This document shows positions 1 to 5,986 of a DNA stretch of 6,461 bases, one piece after another; positions within the stretch are counted from its first letter, which is position 1, and each line of letters starts with the position of its first letter. Source of the stretch: an archaeon (GTDB lineage: Archaea; Nanobdellota; Nanobdellia; Woesearchaeales; JAGVOV01); contig JAGVOV010000112.1 in assembly GCA_020052545.1 (NCBI GenBank), positions 1 to 6,461 of the forward strand. The letters run 5' to 3'. The notes under the pieces were generated by a model. It was not told where the DNA came from and did no database searches. It saw only the letters and a program-made list of their open reading frames with translations. Both the position numbers and the translations under genes were made by a program.

Positions 1-17
1 ACTAATGTCGCTTTCAT
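1..17 (-). CDS. Possible start of a divergent gene running off the left edge
   Basis: Reading leftward, an ATG at 17-15 opens a frame that continues to the window edge (M-K-A-T-L). It is preceded by GGGGTGA at 29-23, a good match to an archaeal Shine-Dalgarno sequence, with a 5-nt spacer. Candidate TATA boxes on this strand are at about 46-37 (too close for a leader containing that Shine-Dalgarno sequence) and at about 72-64 (TTTTAAATA, which would leave a short leader). Only five codons are visible, so no product can be named and the call rests on the initiation signals alone. Confidence 0.3.
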
Positions 18-94
18 TCAATTCACCCCGTTCATTTTTATAAATAGCGTGAAAAGATGATCATATTTAAAAGTTTGGTTTTTTGACAGTAAGA

Positions 95-102
95 TTTATA
101 TA
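95..102 (+). promoter_or_regulatory. TATA box of the small membrane protein gene
   Basis: TTTATATA starts exactly 30 nt before the A of the ATG at 125. With archaeal TATA-to-start spacing of about 25 nt this puts transcription initiation at or next to the start codon, so the mRNA is probably leaderless. No Shine-Dalgarno sequence lies between the box and the ATG. The element is part of a 13-bp block, AGTAAGATTTATA (88-100), that recurs at the same distance before the gene at 6076. Confidence 0.65.
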
Positions 103-124
103 CTAAAAACGGCCTAGAATATCT

Positions 125-370
125 ATGGAAAGTAAGAGGCACCTTTACGCCTACGCCGGAATGGTGTTCATCCTTGTCGCGCTTTTTGGCGTGCTGGTTT
201 TCAAAGGTGGCCAGCAGAATCAGGCTGGCGCTGCAGTATCGGCAGGCGTACCGGCAAAATGCGTTGTCGCGAGCGATAGGAACGCGCCCGACTTCAGCTG
301 GAAAGAGATGAAATGCAGCCAGGCTTTACCGCCAAACTGCGACAATTGGGATTTCTGCAAGCCTAGATGA
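125..370 (+). CDS. Small membrane-anchored four-cysteine protein, unknown function
   Basis: This 81-residue protein has a short basic N-terminus (K4, R5), then one hydrophobic segment at about residues 9-26 that should act as an uncleaved signal anchor. No lipobox cysteine follows it. The remaining ~55 residues would lie outside the membrane and start with a Gly/Ala/Gln-rich linker. They contain four cysteines (C46, C64, C72, C78), an even number compatible with two disulfides or a metal site; C64, C72 and C78 cluster with two Trp residues near the C-terminus. I do not recognise the family. The ATG is supported by the TATA box exactly 30 nt upstream. The gene ends convergently with gatB, overlapping it by 8 nt (363-370). 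Its codons look more G/C-rich than those of its neighbours. That it is translated is inferred from promoter, hydrophobic segment and cysteine pattern. Confidence 0.6.
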   Translation: MESKRHLYAYAGMVFILVALFGVLVFKGGQQNQAGAAVSAGVPAKCVVASDRNAPDFSWKEMKCSQALPPNCDNWDFCKPR

Positions 371-1742
371 TCCCAAGAATTATTTCTCTCAGCTTTTTCG
401 CGTCAGCCCTTCCCTTTGTGGCCTTCATCACCTGGCCGACAAGGAAATTCAATGCTTCCTGCTTCCCGTTCTTGTAATCCTGGACGACACTTGGATTTTC
501 AGCCACTGCTTTCCTGCAGAGCTCATCTATCCCAGAATCGGTAGGGAGCGCTGAAAGGTTATTTTCTTGGACGTGTTCTTCAACATTGAATCCATCGTCA
601 AAGATCTTCTCAATTATCCTTTGCCCCGTCCTTTCAGTTATCTTGGTTGATTTGATAAGGTCCATAAGCTTAACAAAATTCTCGGCGTTTTGTGGAGGCT
701 GCTTGATGCCTTTCTTATTCATCACCCTTGTAAGCTCTCTTCTTATCCATTTTGACGCAAGCACCGGGTCAGCGAACGCTGAAACGCGCTCAAAGAATCT
801 TGATATCTCCTTGTCCTGGCAAATAACTTCCGCATCCTCTTTGGCGATGCCAAAATCCAGCATGAACCTTTTTACCCTGTGCTGCGGAAGCTCGACGTTG
901 ATGATACTTCTCTCTATTTCTTCATTTATGATTATGGGGGTGAGATCCGCGTCAAATATATAGCCATAGTCATCCTCCGTCTCTTTCTGCCTCAATGATT
1001 CAGTTATCCTCTTCTCTGCATTCCAGCCCCTTGTCTCAAGCCTTATCACCCCTTCTTCCCTGAAGGCTTTCCTCTGTCTCTCAATCTCATATGATATCGC
1101 ATCCACAATATCCTTGAATCCTGAGATATTCTTTATCTCAACCCTTGAGAAGTTGCTCTCCTCGATTGAGACATTTGCGTCTGCCTTGATGATGCACATG
1201 TCCACATCAAAGATGCCAAGATATTCCATTATCTGTCTTAATGACTTAAGCAATTCTCTGGCTTCCTCAGCATTCTCCATCTCCGGCTCTGTGACAATCT
1301 CCATAAGCGGGATGCCGCTCCTGTTATAGTCTATAAGGACAAAAATAGAATCCTGTATCGTACCGGAATGCACCAGTGAGGCTGGATCTTCTTCCAGGTG
1401 AAGCCGCCTCAATCCAATCTCTTTATTCTCCAGCTTTATCTTTCCATTCAAGCCGAGAGGAACTTCAAACTGGGTTATCTGGAAATTTTTTGATAGGTCT
1501 GGGTAGAAATAAGTCTTCCTTGAGAAGAACATCTCTTTGCTTATTGTAAAGTTAAGCGCCTTTGCGGCGCTCAGCGCGAATATCAATGCCTTCTTGTTCA
1601 GCATTGGCTTGCTTCCGGGCATTCCCAAGCAGATTTCGCAGCATGCTGAATTGGGCTCAGAAGAATTTGTACCGCAGCCGCAGAAGAGCTTGCTCTCTGT
1701 CCTGAGCTGCACGTGTATCTCGAGGCCTATCATTGACTTCAT
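363..1742 (-). CDS. gatB: Asp-tRNA(Asn)/Glu-tRNA(Gln) amidotransferase subunit B
   Basis: GatB binds the misacylated tRNA, phosphorylates the side chain of the attached Asp or Glu with ATP, and amidates it with ammonia channelled from GatA. The 459-residue protein is near full length. The N-terminal cradle domain starts with IGLEIHVQL (5-13) and has a CxC...CxxC zinc site (C21, C23, C35, C38), then RKTYFYPDL (75-83), HLEED (115-119) and the signature DYNRSGIPLMEIVTEPEM (138-155). The helical and YqeY-like tail follows, ending in FLVGQVMKATKGRAD (433-447), the tRNA-binding region. Two usually firm motifs differ: HLEED is followed by PASLVH rather than AGK..H, and the DYRYFPDPDL-type motif reads DYGYIFDADL (258-267). 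The ATG shares the ATGA overlap with the preceding small gene, and AAAGGT lies 7 nt upstream. It is the last gene of the operon. In archaea GatCAB usually makes Asn-tRNA while GatDE makes Gln-tRNA; which applies here cannot be seen. Confidence 0.96.
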   Translation of the reverse strand: MKSMIGLEIHVQLRTESKLFCGCGTNSSEPNSACCEICLGMPGSKPMLNKKALIFALSAAKALNFTISKEMFFSRKTYFYPDLSKNFQITQFEVPLGLNGKIKLENKEIGLRRLHLEEDPASLVHSGTIQDSIFVLIDYNRSGIPLMEIVTEPEMENAEEARELLKSLRQIMEYLGIFDVDMCIIKADANVSIEESNFSRVEIKNISGFKDIVDAISYEIERQRKAFREEGVIRLETRGWNAEKRITESLRQKETEDDYGYIFDADLTPIIINEEIERSIINVELPQHRVKRFMLDFGIAKEDAEVICQDKEISRFFERVSAFADPVLASKWIRRELTRVMNKKGIKQPPQNAENFVKLMDLIKSTKITERTGQRIIEKIFDDGFNVEEHVQENNLSALPTDSGIDELCRKAVAENPSVVQDYKNGKQEALNFLVGQVMKATKGRADAKKLREIILGII

Positions 1743-1945
1743 TTCCTATACCTTTTGTAAGTTATGAGCAAAAATGTCAATATTATCGCGGTGATCGCCA
1801 CGATTATGAAAGTTTCCACCAAGATTATGGCAAAATCAGTCATGTTCACGCCGCTTCCCCTTAGCTTCTCATAGAAAAAAATCAGCGTCGCGATTATCAA
1901 TGAGAAAGCAAATATTATCGCTGCCCTCTTGATCCTACGGTTCAA
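1739..1945 (-). CDS. Small two-helix membrane protein inside the gatCAB operon
   Basis: A 68-residue protein (start at 1945) with a basic N-terminus (N-R-R-I-K-R), hydrophobic segments at about residues 8-24 and 38-62, a short loop containing K27, R29 and D37, and a basic tail (YKRYRK). The positive charge at both ends predicts a hairpin with both termini in the cytoplasm. E44 is an acidic residue within the second helix. I chose the TTG at 1945 because GGTGA, within the end of gatA, lies 5 nt upstream. A TTG at 1966 or GTG at 1954 in the same frame would add 7 or 3 residues. It overlaps the gatA end by 11 nt, and its TGA stop overlaps the gatB ATG as ATGA, so it is embedded in the operon and probably translationally coupled. 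No family is recognised. GatCAB has no known membrane subunit, so a functional link is speculative. Confidence 0.7.
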   Translation of the reverse strand: MNRRIKRAAIIFAFSLIIATLIFFYEKLRGSGVNMTDFAIILVETFIIVAITAIILTFLLITYKRYRK

Positions 1946-3323
1946 ACATCTCACCCATTGAGACAAGCATGTCTTCTTTCATGTGGTCTGCGATGAATTG
2001 TATTCCCACTGGCATGCTGTTGCTCATTCCTGAATTAAGAGTGAGATGGGGAAGACCGGCAAGGTTCGGGCCGACAGTCATTATGTCCATCAAGTAATTC
2101 TGCATGGGCGTCAGATTCTGGATTGCGCTGAATTTTGGCGCTATTACCGGCATTGTAGGAGAGACGAGAAGGTCATATTCATTGAAAGCTTTCTTGTATT
2201 CCTCTATTATCAATGTCCTGAGCTTCATCGCCTTCAGGTAGAAAGCTTCCCTGAAGCCGGACTGCCTGGCAAATGTTCCTAAGATTATCCTCCTCTTTGC
2301 CTCATCACCGAAATACTTGCTCCTGACATTTGAAAAGTATTCATTGAAATTCCCATCCAATTTTTCTGCTGCCCCGTATCGCAGGCCGCAATACTTTGCC
2401 AGGTTTGTCGATGCCTCTGACATCGCGATTATGTAATAGGCTGCGAGGGCATACCCTGATGATAATGGCAGCGAAATCTCTTCTGCCACAATGCCAAAGT
2501 CCTCAAGATTTTGGATTGTCCTCATGACATTTATCCTGACTCCTTCATCTATACCTTCGCTTAATGTCTCTTTTATTACGCCGACTTTCCTTATCTTTCT
2601 CTTCTGATGGCTGAATGCATCAAGGCTTGTGCCATCCTTGTCATCCTTTCCTGACATTATCTCTAGGGCAAGCTTGCACTCAAAAATGTTTTTCCCCATG
2701 ACACCAATCTTGTCAAGGCTGTTTGCATAATCTATCAGCCCATATCTGCTCACTCTCCCGTAAGTTGGAGTAAGGCCTATGACGCCGCAGAATGATGCTG
2801 GACAAGCGATGCTGCCGCCAGTGGATTCAGCGATCGAGATATGGGCAAAATCGGCCTTTGCAGTCATTCCTGCCGATCCGCCGGAGCTTCCACCGGTGCA
2901 TCTTGACATGTCATGCGGGTTTTTCGGGAATTTGTGCGTGTTTGTGGAGAAGCTGCCGAAGCCGAATTCATCTTGGGTGGTTTTGCCCATTATTATGGCG
3001 CCTTCTTGCTTCAATCTTTTTATTGCTGTGGCATCGAATAATGGCCTGTAGCCTTGCAGTATCCTGCTTCCTGCGGCGCTCTCCAACCCTTTGACGCAGA
3101 TGCAGTCCTTGACTGACACGGGAAGCCCGGCAAACCTCAATCTTTGCCCCTCGTTTATTCTTCTCTGTATTTCTTCGGCCTGTCTTATAGCATCCTCATT
3201 GAAATTGTAGAAATAATTATAATCATTGTCTATCTGCTGCGCTTTCCTCAACGCTTTGTGCGTGTTCTCCACTATGTCTATGCTGCCGATGGCCGCATCA
3301 TCCAGGAAATCCTGCGCTTTCAT
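1935..3323 (-). CDS. gatA: Asp-tRNA(Asn)/Glu-tRNA(Gln) amidotransferase subunit A (glutaminase)
   Basis: GatA releases ammonia from glutamine or asparagine for GatB and belongs to the amidase-signature family. The 462-residue protein has the complete Ser-cisSer-Lys triad: K72 in PVSVKD, S147 in GGSSGGS and S171 in STGGSI. The 75- and 24-residue intervals equal those I recall for the S. aureus GatA triad (K79/S154/S178). Other family blocks are FCGVIGLTPTYGRVSRYGL (178-196), NSLDKIG (201-207), the RRIILGTFA helix region, and YLMDIMTVGPNLAGLP near the C-terminus, which retains the Asp and Arg used for amide binding. One deviation stands out: the usual GSDTGGSIR reads AESTGGSIA, losing both the Asp (S167) and the Arg (A173). 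The ATG overlaps the gatC stop as ATGA, with GAGG 5 nt upstream. It is the second gene of the operon and downstream of gatC, as expected for subunits that wrap around each other. Confidence 0.96.
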   Translation of the reverse strand: MKAQDFLDDAAIGSIDIVENTHKALRKAQQIDNDYNYFYNFNEDAIRQAEEIQRRINEGQRLRFAGLPVSVKDCICVKGLESAAGSRILQGYRPLFDATAIKRLKQEGAIIMGKTTQDEFGFGSFSTNTHKFPKNPHDMSRCTGGSSGGSAGMTAKADFAHISIAESTGGSIACPASFCGVIGLTPTYGRVSRYGLIDYANSLDKIGVMGKNIFECKLALEIMSGKDDKDGTSLDAFSHQKRKIRKVGVIKETLSEGIDEGVRINVMRTIQNLEDFGIVAEEISLPLSSGYALAAYYIIAMSEASTNLAKYCGLRYGAAEKLDGNFNEYFSNVRSKYFGDEAKRRIILGTFARQSGFREAFYLKAMKLRTLIIEEYKKAFNEYDLLVSPTMPVIAPKFSAIQNLTPMQNYLMDIMTVGPNLAGLPHLTLNSGMSNSMPVGIQFIADHMKEDMLVSMGEMFEP

Positions 3324-3601
3324 GTTATCCTCGGCCCCTTGAAATAAGCGTCTTTCCTGTGCTCTGCATTCTTCAAAGCCTCATCCTGCCTCAGGGATTC
3401 GATGACAATATCTTCGCGCATGATGTTTGTATTTCTTATCGGCTGGAAGGAAGGCTCGACATTCTCAGTATCGACTTCTTTTATCTTTTCGAAAGCTGCC
3501 AATATCTCATTCGCATCATCTGTGAACTTGTCCAATTCTGAGATTGTCAGGCTGAGCCTGGCGCTCCTTGCCACCTTCAGGATATCGTCTTTTGTCGGCA
3601 T
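3320..3601 (-). CDS. gatC: Asp-tRNA(Asn)/Glu-tRNA(Gln) amidotransferase subunit C
   Basis: GatC is the small non-catalytic subunit that wraps around the GatA-GatB interface and stabilises the complex. The 93 residues match the usual family length of about 95. Visible features are the N-terminal helix with ILKVARSARLSL (7-18), a second helix ending in EVDTENVEP (42-50), the conserved MRED (61-64), LRQDEALKNAEHR (70-82) and an AYFKGP end matching the family's YF.VP tail. It is the first gene of the operon. Its ATG lies exactly 30 nt from the first base of a TATA-like element (TTTAAAAA, 3631-3624 on this strand). No Shine-Dalgarno sequence is present in the 52-bp intergenic region, so it is probably read from a leaderless mRNA. 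Its stop overlaps the gatA start by 4 nt. Confidence 0.93.
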   Translation of the reverse strand: MPTKDDILKVARSARLSLTISELDKFTDDANEILAAFEKIKEVDTENVEPSFQPIRNTNIMREDIVIESLRQDEALKNAEHRKDAYFKGPRIT

Positions 3602-3620
3602 AGCTCTTAAAATGGCAGCA

Positions 3621-3634
3621 AGGTTTTTAAACCT
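3621..3634. promoter_or_regulatory. Shared bidirectional TATA element between gatC and the ITPase gene
   Basis: AGGTTT-TT-AAACCT is a palindrome with 6-bp arms centred at 3627.5. Its core reads TTTTTAAA (3624-3631) on the plus strand and TTTAAAAA on the minus strand. The first base of each reading is 30 nt from the A of the corresponding ATG, at 3654 (+) and 3601 (-). The midpoint between the two start codons is also 3627.5, so one box could serve both directions symmetrically. The purine-rich AGG on each outer side could form part of a BRE. Function is inferred from position and from matching spacing at the other promoters here. Confidence 0.65.
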
Positions 3635-3636
3635 AA

Positions 3637-3650
3637 CTGAAAATATTCAG
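3637..3650. promoter_or_regulatory. Candidate operator: inverted repeat before the ITPase start
   Basis: CTGAA-AATA-TTCAG is a perfect inverted repeat with 5-bp arms and a 4-nt spacer, lying between the shared TATA element and the ATG at 3654. A protein bound here would sit over the initiation region of the ITPase gene but on the upstream side of the gatC promoter, so it could affect the two directions differently. The arms are short and the region is A/T-rich, so chance is a serious alternative. Confidence 0.25.
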
Positions 3651-3653
3651 CTT

Positions 3654-4190
3654 ATGGCGATATATTTCATCACATCAAAAAAGCACAAGTTTGATGAGGC
3701 CAGAGCCATAATTCCCGGCCTGAAGATGAAAAGCCTTGACTTAAAAGAGATACAGAGCATGGACCCGAAAGAGATCCTTGAGGCGAAGCTTCTTGAGGCG
3801 AGGAAAAAGCTGAAGGGCAGCATAATTGTGGATGATGTCTCTGTTGAGTTTCCTGGCCTGAACGGATTTCCCGGCCCTCTAGTCAGGTGGATGTATGAGA
3901 TTGTCGGGAATGAAAAGATACTGAAAGCGCTTGACGGCGTGAAAGACCGAAGGATGAGCTTCAGATGCACTCTCGGCCTCTGGCACAGGGGCAAAGCATA
4001 TTTTTTTGATGGCTATGTCAAAGGGAAAGCTGTGAAGCCGCGCGGCAATAACGGCTGGGGCCTCGACCCTATATTTTTGCCAGATGGCCACAAGAAGACT
4101 GCCTCCGAGATGACAATGGAAGAGAAGAATAAAGTCAGCCATCGCGGACTGGCTTTCAATAAACTGAGAAAATTCTTAGAGTCTCGATAA
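3654..4190 (+). CDS. ITPase/XTPase of the HAM1/RdgB family
   Basis: Non-canonical purine NTP pyrophosphatases hydrolyse ITP, dITP and XTP to monophosphate and pyrophosphate, keeping deaminated purines out of DNA and RNA. From the ATG at 3654 the protein is 178 residues, close to the family's usual ~185. Visible motifs in order are TSKKHK (7-12, the family's TGNxxK phosphate loop), DD (60-61, the second the likely general base, as in E. coli RdgB), LNGFPGP (69-75), VKPRG (127-131), GWGLDPIFLPDG (134-145), KKTASEM (147-153), EEKN and SHR (162-164, base recognition). The usual SGL after the DD pair reads VSV. The ATG at 3612 in the same frame is rejected because it precedes the TATA box, which is exactly 30 nt before 3654. 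The gene is divergent from gatC and ends 15 nt inside the convergent HAD gene. Confidence 0.92.
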   Translation: MAIYFITSKKHKFDEARAIIPGLKMKSLDLKEIQSMDPKEILEAKLLEARKKLKGSIIVDDVSVEFPGLNGFPGPLVRWMYEIVGNEKILKALDGVKDRRMSFRCTLGLWHRGKAYFFDGYVKGKAVKPRGNNGWGLDPIFLPDGHKKTASEMTMEEKNKVSHRGLAFNKLRKFLESR

Positions 4191-4814
4191 CTTTTTCTCG
4201 AATTCTTCCAGGGAATGCACGACATGCTTTCCTTTTCTCTTTCTACTCCTGTCAAGATAAAAGGCCTTTATGCCGAGCTTTCTCGGGATAAGATAGTCAA
4301 AATCATAGTCGTCCCCAATGTGGGCCATTTCGGCAGGCTTTATCTTCATGTCCTTCAGGACTTTAAGGAATATCTTTTTGCTTTTGACTTCCTTTAATTC
4401 TGAAGTACAAGAATATACCCTTTTGAAGTATTTTCTTATCCTTGTTGTCCTCATCTTCAGCTCCAAGAATTCCTTTATTGCGTTTGAAGTTATAATCAGG
4501 GCATAATATTTCTTTAATCTTTTAAGTAGCGGTCTTGTCTCTGAAAAAGTTTTGATGGAGCCCTTTGCCGCATCAATTAGCTGTTTTTTTGTGAGCGTGA
4601 TGTTTAACTTTTTTATCCAATAGCTGATATCATACCATTTCATGTCATATTTCCCGACTTCATTGTAATATTCCCACACGGCCCTGTATGCCTCTTTATA
4701 GGAGAGATTGTTGTTTTTCGCAAAATTCCTTATGATTAGCTTGTCCCAGAATATCCTGTCGAATCTGCCGTGCTCCAATGTTCCATCAAGATCAAAAGAA
4801 ACAACCTTGATCAT
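4176..4814 (-). CDS. HAD-superfamily hydrolase (probable phosphatase), substrate unknown
   Basis: This 212-residue protein is the usual size for a HAD subfamily I phosphatase. Motif I is FDLDGTLEH (7-15) with nucleophile D8 and acid/base D10. A helical cap of about residues 18-95 follows. Motif II is ALIITSN (105-111), motif III Lys probably lies in KSKK (144-147), and motif IV is HIGDDYDFD (165-173) with D168 and D173. All catalytic positions are present, so it should be active. The cap (AVWEYYNEVGKYDMKWYD) gives me no substrate. It starts in an ATGA overlap with the stop of the AlaX-like gene, with AAGGA 7 nt upstream, so it is the second gene of a two-gene unit without its own promoter. 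Its last 15 nt overlap the convergent ITPase gene. The lysine/arginine-rich C-terminal stretch (SRKRKGKH) could contact nucleic acid, but that is speculation. Confidence 0.88.
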   Translation of the reverse strand: MIKVVSFDLDGTLEHGRFDRIFWDKLIIRNFAKNNNLSYKEAYRAVWEYYNEVGKYDMKWYDISYWIKKLNITLTKKQLIDAAKGSIKTFSETRPLLKRLKKYYALIITSNAIKEFLELKMRTTRIRKYFKRVYSCTSELKEVKSKKIFLKVLKDMKIKPAEMAHIGDDYDFDYLIPRKLGIKAFYLDRSRKRKGKHVVHSLEEFEKKLSRL

Positions 4815-5956
4815 ATAAGCTTCCTTATCTCGTCAATGACTTCTTCTGTTGTCGCTGTGAAGCTGCCCATGGCAAAATCCTTCTTGCCGCCGCCTTTGCC
4901 GTTGAATTTTGATGTCACTTGCTTCAATATTGAGGAAGCGTCATGGCTAAGATCTTTGCTAACAGTTATAATTAGCTGCTGTGTCTTTTCTGTCCTGTTT
5001 ATGAACGCCACTATTGATTTCTCTTTTGAGAGCTCTGAGGCTTTCTTTATCAGTATCTCTTTTTCGTAATCGGCAAACTCTTTAGCATAGAACTTTATGT
5101 CTTTCACAAGCTCATGCCCTATCTTGTCAGCTGCGCTTTTCGCCAGCTCCCTCATCTGTTTCTTCATGCTCTCCTGCCCATCTTTCAGATTTTTCACCGT
5201 TGCGGTGATTTTGCCGTCATCAGTCATCAGGACTTCTCTTAACTCCCTAGTTATCTTAGACATCTCATAAAGGTCCTCTATGACATTGACCTTGAACCTT
5301 ATCTCATAGCTTCCTGTGCCGGTCGAATTGAATCTTGTTATCAGGACATGGCCTATATCTTTTGTAGAATGGCAGTGCGTGCCGGAACATGCGCTGTAGT
5401 CAAAGTCCTCTATCTCTATGATCCTTATTTTCTCTTCCTTTATCCTGTCTATCTTTATCCTCAAGCCTTCAAGTTTTGCCGCCTCTTCTTTTGTGTAGAG
5501 GTGCTCAATGATCGGTCTGTTCTCCCTAATCATCATGTTCGCCAGCTCTTCTGCCTTGAAAAGGTCCTGCCAGGTTATCTCTTTTGAGAACACGAGGATC
5601 TTGCTCTCATCCTCGTCTAGCGCAACCTTATCAAGCTTCAGGTCTTTTATGAAATGCTCCATGCTTTTGAAAAGAAGATGCTCGCCCGTGTGCATCCTTG
5701 TCAGCAGATTCCGCCTTTTCTCGTTCAGGATAAGCTCGACTTCATCTCCAATATTTAGCTTGCCATCAAAGGGCTTAATCTTATGAGCTATTGTCCCGTT
5801 ATTTTTTATCGCTTCAAACATCTCGCCGAAAAAAGAAGAGGATTTTATCATGCCGGTGTCAGAAGGCTGGCCGCCGCCAGAAGGCCTGAATATGGTGTCG
5901 TCAAATTCAGCTATGTAAAAGCTGTTTTCCTGCTTCAATGATGTTATCTTGGCCAT
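4811..5956 (-). CDS. AlaX-L type trans-editing protein for mischarged tRNA(Ala)
   Basis: AlaX proteins resemble the editing half of alanyl-tRNA synthetase and deacylate Ser- or Gly-tRNA(Ala). From the ATG at 5956 the protein is 381 residues, as expected for the large form. The N-terminal barrel has FRPSGGGQPSDTG (23-35). The editing domain has both zinc motifs: HTGEH (89-93) and CSGTH (190-194), with ligands H89, H93, C190 and H194. A helical, probably coiled-coil linker (about 230-300) leads to a DHHA1/C-Ala-like domain with the glycine loop FNGKGGGKKDFAMG (351-364) near the C-terminus. An upstream ATG at 5995 would add 13 residues but is rejected: the TTTTTAAA box exactly 30 nt before 5956 would lie inside it. 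There is no Shine-Dalgarno sequence, so it is probably leaderless. It leads a unit with the HAD gene. Alternative: the C-terminal half of a split AlaRS, as in Nanoarchaeum; the GGGQPSDTG form favours AlaX. Confidence 0.88.
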   Translation of the reverse strand: MAKITSLKQENSFYIAEFDDTIFRPSGGGQPSDTGMIKSSSFFGEMFEAIKNNGTIAHKIKPFDGKLNIGDEVELILNEKRRNLLTRMHTGEHLLFKSMEHFIKDLKLDKVALDEDESKILVFSKEITWQDLFKAEELANMMIRENRPIIEHLYTKEEAAKLEGLRIKIDRIKEEKIRIIEIEDFDYSACSGTHCHSTKDIGHVLITRFNSTGTGSYEIRFKVNVIEDLYEMSKITRELREVLMTDDGKITATVKNLKDGQESMKKQMRELAKSAADKIGHELVKDIKFYAKEFADYEKEILIKKASELSKEKSIVAFINRTEKTQQLIITVSKDLSHDASSILKQVTSKFNGKGGGKKDFAMGSFTATTEEVIDEIRKLI

Positions 5957-5978
5957 AAGTGAACAGAAACGCCTTTGT

Positions 5979-5986
5979 TTTAAAAA
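5979..5986 (-). promoter_or_regulatory. TATA box of the AlaX-L/HAD unit
   Basis: On the minus strand TTTTTAAA begins at 5986, exactly 30 nt before the A of the ATG at 5956, the same sequence and spacing as for the ITPase gene. The upstream flank GCAAATA is A-rich and could serve as BRE. It lies in one of two TTGCAAA copies (plus-strand TTTGCAA at 5989-5995 and 6002-6008, 13 bp apart), which may be an accessory site or chance. Confidence 0.65.

Noticed and set aside
57..64. ATGATCAT palindrome as an operator
   Set aside because: Eight bases of palindrome without extension are expected by chance in A/T-rich spacer.
586..963. Open frame on the plus strand opposite gatB, and similar long frames opposite gatA and AlaX-L
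   Set aside because: They lie wholly within confidently identified genes on the other strand, with no recognisable domain and no promoter, and are shadows of those genes.
3612..3653. Upstream in-frame ATG at 3612 as start of the ITPase gene
   Set aside because: It would put the TATA element and inverted repeat inside the coding region and add 14 residues before the conserved N-terminal strand of the family.
4191..4196. CTTTTT directly after the ITPase stop as an oligo-T terminator
   Set aside because: Five T residues are weak even for archaeal intrinsic termination, and the run is explained by lysine codons of the overlapping HAD gene.
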